Positions 46,505 through 56,766 of a stretch of DNA of 64,000 bases are shown piece by piece; the first letter of the stretch is position 1, and each line of letters starts with the position of its first letter. Below the pieces are notes generated by a model. The model saw only the letters and a program-made list of their open reading frames with translations, was not told the origin of the DNA and did not search any database. Source of the stretch: Lepturacanthus savala (Eukaryota; Chordata; Actinopteri; Scombriformes; Trichiuridae). Position numbers and translations under genes: made by a program. The stretch covers positions 35,527,602 through 35,591,601 of the forward strand of contig CM060464.1 of assembly GCA_030544235.1 (NCBI GenBank). Reading direction: 5' to 3'.

Positions 46505-46855
46505 TGTGGAGGGGGCGTGGCGCATCGGCTGCAGGAGGGAGGTGTGGAGAGGGCTCAGGGGAGCGGCGCCAGGTGAGAGTAATTGAGCAGTGAGTACAGG
46601 TGCGCTAATTACTCTCACCATCTCTTTTAAAACAGTAGCAGGCTGGACCCGCGAGGAGAAAGAGGAGGAACGGACACGAGGAGAGCCGAGCAGACGGCAG
46701 CACATCAAGCCTGCGATCGGCTGCAGACGGCCTCAGCGTGTGTGTGTGTGTGCGCGCTAATAAAGCCCGGGGAAAAACCCGTTAATAGAAAAGACTGGAC
46801 TTGTTGTGCGTCTGTTCGGTGCCGGGGAACCCACGGTGGCAAGGCGACTGCCACA
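46505..46855 (+). repeat. 3' LTR of the Gmr1-type element
   Basis: 351 bp, one difference from the 5' LTR. Preceded by a purine-rich GGGCGGTGGAGG that may be the polypurine tract. Confidence 0.93.
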
Positions 46856-46860
46856 GGAAC

Positions 46861-48212
46861 CTTTTCTTTATTTGGTTTCTTTTTAAACACACTGCATTTA
46901 TCAAGAATATGGCTTTTGCTGCAAAACAGGCACAGTCTTTCATCAGCATTTGTGGTCTGTTGACTGGATTGATTGGAAGATATTTTCATGTCACTCTGCT
47001 GTGACACTTGAGCAACAGAGGTGGCAGAGCTGCTGCCTCTGACTTTTGCAGCTGATTTGAATAGTGGCGATACTTTTACTTTTGTGTTTTGACTTTCACA
47101 GAAGACAGGATCCATGTTCTCACATGTTTTTTCCAGGAAGTTGAGAAGATCTTTAAATTTCACTCTGCGTTTCTGTTCCTCTCTGATGCTCCATACTTTC
47201 ATTCTCCAGCCCTCACGCAGTCTGAATGGCAGCTTGGAGACAAACACCTTCATGTGTGATGCATTTTCCAGTTCATCAAGAAATCCTGCTTCCTTTGACT
47301 TTGCTGCTTAATTAGCATTTCAGTGATCTCATTTTGCCTGCGCATTGCTTCAGCCAAATCATTTTGCTCGCTATTACTGCTGACGCTATGATGGAGATGT
47401 CGGGTTTTAGCTTTGCTTTTTATGTATGTTGTGGGTGGAGCAGCTGAAGTAGAAGGCTCAACAGTAGAAAGGGGAATAAGAGCTGGTGAAACTTTTGTCT
47501 GCTTTTTAGCTGCTCCAGCCTGTATGAATTCAGTAGATGAAGAGGATGCAGACACTGAACTTCTCAAGACAGGCGTTTCTTTTTTATCTCCAAACACCTG
47601 CACCTTTGCCTTTGCGATAGCCAATTTAGTTTTTACATCAAGTGTCTCCTTTTTAGCTTTTAGCTGAGCCTCCTCCAATTCAAGTGCATGTTTTTCCTTT
47701 AGTGCATCTGCCTGCCCCTGCAGAGTTGCATGTTTGAGTCTGTGACCAAGACTGGATCACAGTCTTGGCAGTCGTGGCTTTGCTTTTTCTGGAAGTACTG
47801 GAAGACCCACTGCAGAATTTAGAGCCCTTGTATTGCATATTTTGAGCTGTTTGTGAGACGCTATCGCCTGGACCTACATCATCACAAAATGTGGGATCTA
47901 AAGCGTTATCATTCACAGGAAATAAATCAGCAGCATCTGTGGCTTCTTCACATTTTATCCACGCTTCAATCCGACATATAAACTCCTTGTAGTTAATTCA
48001 TTTGGGTTCATACCAGTCTGCATGATCCGCTTCTCTTTCCTCTTCTTCCAATAGGCTTTGCACAGAAACCTGCAGCTCCATGAACTCTTCCAGCAAACGA
48101 TGGAAAGTTTTCATTTGCTCTTGTATCACAGTGACGGATTCTTCCTTATCCATCAAGGCATTAATGTCGTTCTTTTTCTTGTCAGGGCGCAGAGTTTCCC
48201 TCTCCGAGACTT
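46861..48212 (-). pseudogene. BEL/Pao gag segment
   Basis: Read from 48212 leftwards in several frames: ERETLRPDKKKNDINALMDK, EEFMELQVSVQSLLEEEE, then FICRIEAWIKCEEATDAADL, the charged coiled-coil-like stretch EEAQLKAKKETLDVKTKLAI, the block FVSKLPFRLREGWRMKVWSI and LCLFCSKSHILDKCSVFKKK with a CCHC-like finger. Frameshifts near 47750 and 47290 and a stop near 48000 break it. The frame ends at the Gmr1 insertion and resumes, one base out of phase, at 41869. The block order is that of BEL/Pao gag; the protein would have formed the particle shell. Confidence 0.75.
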
Positions 48213-48930
48213 ATCCATCCATCCATAATGTTTAAACATGAAATCCGTTAGGAAAAATTCTAAAGAATGTTTTCAAACTAAAAATTCTCTGATTTTTATA
48301 CTTTCTATAAATTTTAAACAATTTAAATTATTTCCTTCCCAATGCTGCGGCTCGTCAACAAAAAGTGCCTTCTTAATTCCGCTACTAAATTCCAGTGATC
48401 CAATTATCCAATCCAATCCAAAAAAGAGGTTGTCCAAAATCAAAAAAAAAGATTTTTACTTAGTGTATCGGCCTTTGTAGGCTTCTAAAATTCCCAAAAA
48501 GACAAAGGCTGTGGGTGGCGTGGGTTCGAAGTGAAGATAAATGCACCAAACACAAGTTTCCAAGAAAAAAGTTCCAGCTTTATTCCAATGATTTCTTTCC
48601 AACAAAAATAATATCTTACTTTCAGGTCTTGCCTTGTATGTCTGTGATTGTGTGGTAAAAATCTTTTTCTGTCCCAAGTTCCACACCACCCGACACTGGT
48701 TTTCCAACACACATGTTTTCTAACACACACTTAATCAGCGTGTTGCTGGCATATCCACACCTGCGTACAGGTAGGTGTCACCCAACCCAGAAGACTCACA
48801 GTGAAGAAATAAAAACAAATAAATAAATAAATGATAGAAATGCCCATAACACACACTCACACCTATGGGCAATTCAGACTGTGGGAGGTTCCAGAGTTTG
48901 GGGCACCACATCTCGATTGAGAGGAAAAGA
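48213..48930 (-). other. Non-coding, possible BEL 5' LTR remains and SINE scrap
   Basis: No frames of note. On the minus strand an AATAAAGCTGGAAC near 48578 and TGTTGGAAAACCAG near 48705 could belong to the BEL LTR and leader, but there is no second LTR to compare. 48848-48885 is a small minus-strand SINE scrap. 48895-48930 matches a motif at 59505. Confidence 0.3.
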
Positions 48931-49286
48931 TTGTCAGACAAGGGGCGACATGGTGGCACAGGGGTTAGCGCTGTTGCCTCACAGCAAGAAGGTCGCAGGT
49001 TCAAGACGTCCTGGGTCTGGGATCTTTCTGTGTGGAGTTTGCATGTTCTCACGTGGGTTTTCACTGGATACTCCAGCTTCCTCCTACAGTCCAAAAACAT
49101 GCTGAGGTTAATTGGCAACTCTAAATTGCCCGTGTGAATGAATGGTGTGTGTGCCCCACGATAGGCTGGCGACCATCTGTGTATCCCTGCCTCTCGCCGT
49201 AATGCGCTGGGATTGGCATCCAGCAGATCTCTGCGACCCTAATGAGGAATAAGCGTGTATAGAAGATGAGATGAGATAGTCAGACA
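48931..49286 (+). mobile_element. tRNA-like teleost SINE
   Basis: Same family and orientation as at 1428. The flanking GTCAGACA repeats (48933-48940 and 49279-49286) suggest a target duplication with an upstream mismatch. Ends in a GATGAGATGAGAT tail. Confidence 0.75.
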
Positions 49287-51081
49287 GTGGTGTCTGTCTG
49301 TAGACAGAATTTAGGCTTTTTAAACCACTATGATGTTTGGTTCAATCAATCATCAAATCAGTTTAGAATGGTTGAGGTTGTTGATGTTGTTGCCAAACTC
49401 AACTTGCCTAAGTAACTGCCAGAACTAAGACATTCTGAACTCTTACCTGTCTTTCAGTTACTACACATTAGGGACTGAGTTATGACCATGAAGAGTGAGT
49501 CTGGAGCTCTTACGTGTGGAGGTTTTCTTTACCTGTGTCTCAGGGCTGTAATGCTCCAGATGGTCAGAGGGAAGAGACGGTTCAGAGGCGTCACTATCTG
49601 ACTGTTCTGCTCTGAATGGTGATGGTCATCATCTGAACCAAATGTTGGGTGGTCATATGTCTAGTCCAATATTTCTAAATATGGCCTCCTAATGCTTCTT
49701 TTGTGGGAATGATGGACATGGCTGTAAATGCTTGTACATCTACCTTTTTCACCCCCCTTTTGGCGGTGCTGAGGGTGCTCTCGTGAGGTAAGCAATGGAT
49801 GTGACAATTCAGTATGGGAGTTGGCAGAATCGGTGGCTCTTACCTTTGCTGTGGGAAGGAAAAAGGCTTTCTAAGCCATCTGTGTCAACTTCCTTATCTG
49901 ATGCATGGAGGACCTATCCTCATGTGTGCAAATTGTGACAGTGGAGCGTGTGCTCGGATGTAAATTCTGTAAAAACAGAGACTTGAAGATGGAGCTTTCT
50001 TCTAAATCTGATGAATTCTTACCCTGGGAGAATGCATGCCTGAAACGTCTGTAATAATCTCTGGGGTTCTCACGATGGGAGTGTTTGATTTGGGAGGCTG
50101 CACTCCAGGAGCTAATCTAATTAGTTGTAGAAGACAACTGGCAGGGACCCTGTGGAGACCTTCCGGGTGAAGGCGAGACTACGTCATCCCTACTCCAGCT
50201 GTGTGCATTGTGTGTTACAGTTCTCTCTGGTTGGAAGTCGGGGGCTGAACGCTCTAATGGGATGGTGCTGCCCTTTTGGAGGGTTGAGCAAAGAGGAAGG
50301 TGTCGCACATCTCTAACTGAAGGGGACATGGAGCAGAGCTTTCTGTGAGGGGTAAGCTATGTGGCTCTTCAATGTCTGTTTCAGATTCAGAGAGGTCTGA
50401 AGTCAAGTAAATGTGGATTTGGTCTCCCAACAGAGGTTGCAAAGCTGACTTACTTTCACACAACTTCAGGTCAGTTGGGAAGTGTTCAAACATTCTGACC
50501 AGAAGACAGAGTTAACCTTTCACTCTGGGTGGAGTGTGAATCTGTGTAACCAGAATCACATCCGCTGAATGACTGTATTGGGGAATCTGTGAGCAGAGGT
50601 CTGACTCTGCAGAGTGCAGGAGTTTAGTACTGCATGGCTTTCTTATTTGCTGTCTGAGGTTCTTGAAGGAGACGGGCCTTGTGTGCTCTGAGGAACTGCT
50701 TTTCTATATTTGCTTCATTCTGAACAGCAAGTTTTGTTTCAGAAGTAAGCATCGCTCCCGTTGCCGACTCAGCGAGTTGGTCGGCCTGTGTTCGGGACGG
50801 TGCATGGCTGGTTCACCATCAGCGGTGGGGTTCACGGCAGCTGTTTTACTACTTATTTTTATTGTGTTTAGTTCGGGAATGATTCGTGGGTTGGGTCTTT
50901 AACAATTGTATGTACTTTGACCGTTCATGTTACATGTGATTGTGTTTTGTTTTCTGTTAGTCATATCCTTTAACTTTATATTTGGTTAAAGTTTATTATT
51001 TTTCCTTAATTGCTTATGTTTGTAGTTTGAGTTTAGTGTTGGTCTCAATTGTCCTTGTATTATTTGTTGTGTTCATTCTGC
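49287..51081. other. Unassigned interval left of the Sushi element
   Basis: No coding similarity recognised. Loosely spaced CTCTTAC motifs occur between 49440 and 50080. A short frame near 50805 (MAGSPSAVGFTAAVLLLIFI) looks like a hydrophobic segment but has no support as a gene. Confidence 0.4.
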
Positions 51082-51086
51082 GTTAA

Positions 51087-51208
51087 TGTCAGGGTTCTGG
51101 ACAGACGAGGACCACACGAGCAATACGTTTCAACAGTTTATTGAAGGGTTTGGGGAATGGGAGTGAGTCTTTGTGTGTGTGTGTCCCAGCGGCTGAGAGG
51201 CGTAGAGT
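51087..51208 (-). repeat. Truncated 3' LTR of the Sushi element
   Basis: Collinear over 122 bp with the end of the 5' LTR at 58306-58427, starting TGTCAGGGTTCTGGACAGAC on the plus strand. It breaks off at the deletion joint. Confidence 0.9.
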
Positions 51209-51857
51209 CTTGAAGATCAGGATATCGTCTAGGTAAACGAAGACAAACTTGTTTAGTTGTTTTGTTCACTAGGGCCTGGAAAACCGCTGGAGCGTTGGTG
51301 AGGCCGAACGGCATCATGAGGTACTCATAGTGGCCGGTTGGGGTATTGAATGCCGTCTTCCATTCGTCGCCCTCCCGGATCCGCACTAGTTGGTAGGCGT
51401 TCCTAAGGTCCAACTTTGTAAAGATGGTGGCCCCCTGGAGTAGCTCGAAGGCAGAGTTGAGCAGAGGCAGAGGATACCGGTTCTTTATTGTGATGCTGTT
51501 AAGGCCACGGTAATCGATGCAGGGGCGAAGGGTTCCATCTTTTTTCCCCACGAAGAAGAATCCGGCGCCAGCAGGGGAAGAGGATGGGCGGATAATTCCA
51601 GCAGCAAGAGAGTCGCTGATGTACGTTTCCATGGACCTTCGTTCAGGAGCAGACAGGGAATAAAGACTCCCTTTGGGGGGAACAGAACCAGGAAGGAGGT
51701 CAATGGTGCAGTCGTAGGGTCGATGTGGGGGCAGAGACGTGGCTTTGACTTTGTTGAAGACCTCCCTGAGACTGTGGTAGCATTCCGGGACATTGGAGAT
51801 GTCTGGGGCTGAGCCGGGGGGGTACCGGGTGAGAGGATGGCATGGCTGCAAGCAAAC
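51209..51857 (-). pseudogene. Sushi gypsy reverse transcriptase, 3' deleted
   Basis: From 51857 the frame reads [70 protein letters not shown] with the first catalytic aspartate, and [21 protein letters not shown] small deletion and frameshift follow VFQALVN; the active site YLDD (51224-51235) lies in the other frame. Immediately past DDILIF the sequence becomes LTR. The normal RT thumb, RNase H and integrase are absent. The upstream part of the same polyprotein lies beyond the LINE at 56767. Confidence 0.88.
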
Positions 51858-52460
51858 AATTCAATTCACTTTATTTTTATAGCCCAATTTTACAACACAG
51901 TTGTCTCAAAGTGCTTTACAAAATCCAGTCCAAAGTGACTCAGACATCCCCCGTCCTTAGACCCTCCTTCTCGGCAAGGAAAAACTCAAAAACCCAGTGG
52001 GAAAAAGGAGAAACTTCGAGGAGGACCACAGTGAAGGAGAGATCCACTCCCATGGACGGACAGGCTATAGATGAATCAGGACTGACAGACATCTATCTGA
52101 TGATGAAATAATAGTCTTTAAAGATGTTTCAGTCTGTAGAGATGCCGTAGGGTGGGGGCAGAAGGGTGGGTCCAACCAGGCAGGTGAAGGTTCATCAGGG
52201 GCCTCGATGAGTCGCATCAGGAGTCGTCATCGTTGGGCCTCGTGCGGATGAACTGAAACAGTAGCCACTCCCCCGAAGGGGAGTGGGGAGAAGGACTCTG
52301 GGTGAATAGTGATGTAAAGACCAAGTATAAAGTAGATCCTGTTTATTAATGACAGTGGTACATGGTACCAGAAAAAGATGATAGAGCTCAGTGACTGTAC
52401 TTCCCCCAGTATTCTCACTCCTAGGGCAGCTTAGACTGAACTGTGGTTTTAAGTCTACCT

Positions 52461-55400
52461 TTAACTACCCTGACCATAGGCCTTTTGAAACAGAAATGTT
52501 TTTAGTCTAGCCTTAAATGCACAGACTGTGTCGGCCTCTTTAATATTAATTGGGAGTTGGTTCCATAAGATAGGGGCTTGGTAGCTAAAGACTCTAGCTC
52601 CTACTGTGCTTTTATGGACCCGTGGAACTACCAGTAGACCTGCATTCTGAGACCGCAGTGTTCTATTTGGATGGTACAGGACCAGAGCATCTTTAAGATA
52701 AGAGGGGCCCATCCCATTAATGGTTTTATAAGTGAGGAGTAGGATTTTAAATTTAATTCTGAACTCAACAGGAAGCCAATGAAGGGCTTGGAGTATGGGG
52801 CTGATGTGCTCTCTTCTATTAGTTCCTGTTAGTAAACGAGCCGCTGCGTTTTGAACCAGCTGAAAACTTTTTAGGGAACTTTTAGGACACGCTACTAATA
52901 GGGAGTTACAGTAATCTAGTCTAGATGTAACAAACGCATGGATTAGTTTTTCAGCATCATTTTTAGATAGGATATTTCTAATTTTGGCTATGTTACGCAG
53001 GTGAAAGAAGGCTGTTCTACAGGCTTGATTAATATGAGCTTTAAATGATAAGTCTGGCTCAAATAAAACTAGGTTTTTAACTGTGGTGCTAGAGGCTATT
53101 TTCACATTATCTAGAGTTACTAGTTGCTCAGATAGGGACTCTCTAACACTTTTAGGGCCTAATATAATAACTTCTGTTTTATCAGGGTTAAGTAACAGAT
53201 AGTTCACAGACATCCAGGTCTTTATGTCTCTAACACAGGTGCTAAGTTTATGTACTAGCCTGATCTGATCGGGTTTAATTGATAAGTATAGCTGTGTGTC
53301 ATCTGCGTAGCAGTGGAAATTTATGCCGTGTTTTCTAATAATATTACCCAAGGGCAGCATATATAGAGTAAACAAAATGGGCCCTAGGACTGACCCTTGT
53401 GGGACACCATAGGTGACTCTTGAGTATGATGATGATTGCTGGTTAACGCTAACAAACTGGAACCTATTAGATAAATAGGATTTAAACCAGGAGAGAGCGG
53501 ATCCTCTAATGCCTATGTCCTGTTCCAATCTCTGCAGTAAGATGCTATGGTCGATTGTGTCAAATGCAGCACTTAGATCCAGCAGGACCAGAACCGAGCC
53601 CAGCCCATCATCAGCAGCCAGCAACAAGTCATTAGTGACCTTGACTAGTGTTGTTTCAGTGCTGTGATGGGCCCGAAAACCAGACTGAAAATCTTCAAAT
53701 AAACTATTGTCCTGTAAGTGCTGACACAGCTGTTGAACTACCACTCTTTCAAGAATTTTTGAAAGAAAGGGTAGATTTGAAATTGGCCTGTAGTTTACTA
53801 AAATATCTGGCTCAAGAGTGTTTTTCTTTAAGAGTGGTTTAATGACTGCGTGTTTAAAAGCCTGCGGCACGTATCCTGTTATTAGGTGCATGTTAATTAT
53901 ATCTAAGATATTATCAATAATTAAGGGCAGCGTCTCTTTAAGTAGTTTAATTGGAATTGGGTCTAGAATACACGTAGTTGATTTAGATGACATAATGATT
54001 TTAGTTAACTGGGCTGGGTCTGCAGGGGTGAATTTATCCAGTAATATTACTGGGTTTAAAGGGGCTTCTAAGCTTACAGCCTGAGCTTCCTCAGCACTGA
54101 TGTTTGGAAGGATTTGATCTATTTTATCTCTAATACTTATGATTTTATTATTAAAGAAATTTAAGAAGTTATCACAGCTGAGACTAACTGGAATAGATGG
54201 ATCTACTGAGCTGTGACTGTTGGTCAGCCTGGCTACAGTGCTGAACAGGAATCTGGGGTTATTCTTATTTTCTTCTATTAATGATGAATAATACCTAGTT
54301 TTTGCTTTACGCAGGGCCTGTTTATAAGCCAATAAACTGTTCTTCCAGGCCCTGAGGGAATGATCTGTGCGGGAGCAGCGCCACATCTTTTCTAATTTAC
54401 GTGTAGCTTTTTTAAGGGAACGGGTTTCAGTATTATACCAGGGAGATAATGTCCTGGGTCTAACAGTTTTACATTTTAATGGGGCTACCAGGTCTAAAGC
54501 GCTATTGAGGGTGTGCATCGTATTTTCAACTAACTCATCACATGTAGCAGGACACAACATGTCTGAGCTGCTGTTCTCATAATTATATGTGGGGGTGAAT
54601 ATAGGCTGAATTATCTCTTTATATTTTAAAACGGAATAGTCACATAATGCTCTTTTCATTTCAGTTTTAACTACTGGTGAGGAATTATCATTCATTATAA
54701 ACTGAAAGGTAATTAGGAAGTGATCTGAAAGAACTGGATTATGGGGGAGAACAACAAGGTCACTAATCTCAATACCATAAGTTAAAACCAGATCCAGGGT
54801 GTGCTTGTGACTGTGGGTTGGTTTATTTACATTTTGAGTAAAGCCAATTCCATCTAGTATGCTGCCAAAAGCGTTACTTAGAGAGTCACTATTGTTATCA
54901 ACATGTATGTTAAAGTCTCCTACAATTACAATTTTGTCATAGTTTAACACTATACTGGACAGAAAGGTAGAGAATTCTGCTAAAAATACAGAGTAAGGAC
55001 TAGGAGGGCGATAAACAACTGCAAATAGGGCTGGTTTTTTGTTTGTCTGCCTGGAATCAGTCATTGATAAAAGCAAAGTTTCAAATGACTGATAGTTATG
55101 ATTATTTTTGGGACTAACACCTAAACTAGAGTGAGAGATGACTGCAACTCCTCCACCTCGACCAGTGCTTCTAGCCGTATGAAAGTTAATATGACTAGGT
55201 GGAGTGGATTCATTGAGACTCACATACTCATCCTGCTGGAGCCAAGTTTCTGTTAATGCTAAAATATCCAATTTATAATCACCGACCAGATCATTTACCA
55301 GCAGAGATTTAGATGCTATAGACCTAATGTTTAGGAGTCCGCATTTTATAAGTTTATTGGATGTTACTTTGGTTTTGTTTCTACAGGGAATTATTTTTTA

Positions 55401-55580
55401 TTAAATTGTTTGTTCTCTGTCTTATAGGCCTTCTAATGCTAGGTTTATTAAAGCTAACTATACGGGGGATGGACACAGTCTCTATCTGCTTTCCTGAACC
55501 TGGGATATGTGACAGCTCAGGGTGAGACGAGTGACTTACAGAGAAGTGTTTTACACTTCGACTCTGTGCCCGGGCCCCCA
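52461..55580 (-). pseudogene. L2-type LINE ORF2, one frameshift near the start
   Basis: The frame is open from about 55391 to the stop at 52461, more than 970 residues. The endonuclease shows [39 protein letters not shown] and [11 protein letters not shown]. The RT shows [57 protein letters not shown] and YADD (53298-53309). The C-terminus [15 protein letters not shown]...[10 protein letters not shown] is typical. The first 60 or so residues (MGARAQSRSVKHFSV...) lie in another phase, and the break is at an A-run near 55390. ORF2 may simply start at the ATG at 55271 or upstream by reinitiation; if the longer start is used, this copy is broken. Confidence 0.85.
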
Positions 55581-55590
55581 CTCTATCGGG

Positions 55591-56472
55591 TCATTTAGGT
55601 AAACTAAGTCTTGGGGCCATATTTCTGCTTAGGACAGAGGCTCCTTCCTGAGTCGGATGGATGCCATCTCTCCGGATGAGCCCGGGCTTTCCCCAAAATG
55701 CGCGCCAATTATCAATAAAAACTATATCGTTTTTAGGGCACCACCTAGCTAACCAGCGGTTAAAGGATGAGAAGCGGGAGTACATCTCATCACTGACCAG
55801 ATTGGGCAGGGGTCCAGAGAATGCTACGGTGTCAGCCATCGATTTAGCGAGTTTGCACACCGATTCTACATTCAATTTCAGAATCTCTGATTGTCTCCGC
55901 CGGGCGTCGTTACCACCTGCATGGATCACGATGCGGCGGAATCTAGCCCTACTCTGCTTTAAAAGCCTAAGGTTACCTTCGATGTCACCGACTCTGGCCC
56001 CTGGATAACACCTAACAGACGCCGCTGGGTGCTTCACGTCTCTGACTATAGAACTCCCAATTATGAGTGTGTCTGGTTCAGCCGGTGTGGCGCTGAGAGG
56101 GTCAAACCTGTTACTGACGTGAAGCTGTTGGTGCACTACGTGTTTGCGCTTAGCACTACGTTTCCCCCGGACTGTCACAAACCCGTCGCTACTCTTTCCC
56201 GGCTGCGCGGGACTCACTGGGGGGCTAACCATGCTAGCGTTTCTACCGCTGCAGGCACGGCCGGCGGTCCCTGCTGCTACCTGGCTAAAGCTAGGCTTAG
56301 CCTCCAAAGCGCGGAGCCGTGCCTCTAACTCTGACACCCTAGCCTCCAGCCCTGACACTAAGCTACACTTTCTACAGCTACTCCTATCCTCAGTAAAGGA
56401 GGCCGGGAACTCACTGAACATACAGCACACAGAGCAGAACAGACGGGAGGGAGAGAGCAGGGGGCTAGCCAT
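55591..56472 (-). CDS. L2-type LINE ORF1 with intact SGNH esterase motifs
   Basis: 293 residues. The N-terminus has a Cys-rich patch (CSVCCMF, then CRKC) that could bind zinc, followed by a short coiled coil (LEARVSELEARLRALE). A linker leads to the SGNH-hydrolase domain at residues about 133-290: LIIGSSIVRDV with Ser141 as nucleophile, HAGGNDARR with Asn188, FSGPLPNL, and RDGIHPTQEG with Asp269 and His272. All four catalytic positions are present, unlike in the L2-type copy at 26 kb. CR1/L2 ORF1 esterases are thought to assist the RNP or act on lipids. The frame is undamaged. Confidence 0.88.
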   Translation of the reverse strand: MASPLLSPSRLFCSVCCMFSEFPASFTEDRSSCRKCSLVSGLEARVSELEARLRALEAKPSFSQVAAGTAGRACSGRNASMVSPPVSPAQPGKSSDGFVTVRGKRSAKRKHVVHQQLHVSNRFDPLSATPAEPDTLIIGSSIVRDVKHPAASVRCYPGARVGDIEGNLRLLKQSRARFRRIVIHAGGNDARRRQSEILKLNVESVCKLAKSMADTVAFSGPLPNLVSDEMYSRFSSFNRWLARWCPKNDIVFIDNWRAFWGKPGLIRRDGIHPTQEGASVLSRNMAPRLSLPK

Positions 56473-56766
56473 TGCTCGGTAGAGCGAGGCTAGCAGCTAA
56501 CGCTAATAGAAGAGAAGTTGATTAAGTAAAAATAAACCTTTTGGTTAAGGTTAAACACTATCCTTTAGCTCCGGAGCTTGGTGAGCCAACCGGAGTCTAA
56601 TTCGGATAATCACTAAGTGCTCCGAATTTGTAATTTGTAGATTAAGTTCACAATAAAGGAGCGTTAAACGAGAGAGCGTCTGGCAACGACAACAACAGGC
56701 AACAAGTGAACGTAACACACTCACCGGATGTGACGTCGAGGTCGAGGAAGAAGACATCCAGGTCTG

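Larger units (their letters stand above)
41870..46860 (+). mobile_element. Gmr1-type Ty3/gypsy retrotransposon, complete, with LTRs and target duplication
   Basis: A 4981-bp element (41875-46855) with 351-bp LTRs that differ at one base (A at 41908, G at 46538). The 5-bp target duplication GGAAC occupies 41870-41874 and 46856-46860. The pol order is protease, integrase, reverse transcriptase, RNase H. Integrase before RT is the copia-like order that marks the Gmr1 group of gypsy elements known from cod and other deuterostomes. The long pol frame is open; gag is split from it by a one-base shift. It inserted into the zinc-knuckle region of the BEL gag. High GC content sets it apart from its surroundings. 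Confidence 0.9.
36676..48212 (-). mobile_element. BEL/Pao retrotransposon broken up by three nested insertions
   Basis: One minus-strand element read from right to left: gag (48212-46861), zinc knuckle and protease (41869-41463), RT (40199-39373), RNase H and linker (37910-37010) and integrase core (to 36676). The gaps are filled by a Gmr1-type gypsy element, a Rex3 fragment and a TTAA-flanked DNA transposon. Internal deletions are also present, between protease and RT and between RNase H and the integrase core. Neither LTR is firmly identified. It is of the same clade as the copy at the left edge of the window but on the other strand. Confidence 0.85.
51858..56766 (-). mobile_element. L2-clade LINE (Maui-like), near full length
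   Basis: Minus-strand non-LTR element about 4.9 kb long: 5' UTR (56473-56766), ORF1 (56472-55591), ORF2 (about 55580-52461), 3' UTR and an ATTGAATTG-type tail at 51858. It is inserted in the Sushi element between protease and RT. Its 3' UTR matches the truncated tail at 35489-35820. Borders come from where gypsy coding similarity stops and resumes, so they are good to about 10 bp. Confidence 0.85.

Noticed and set aside
50663..50902. Small membrane protein near 50.8 kb
   Set aside because: One hydrophobic stretch without similarity, exon context or promoter; not enough for a gene call.
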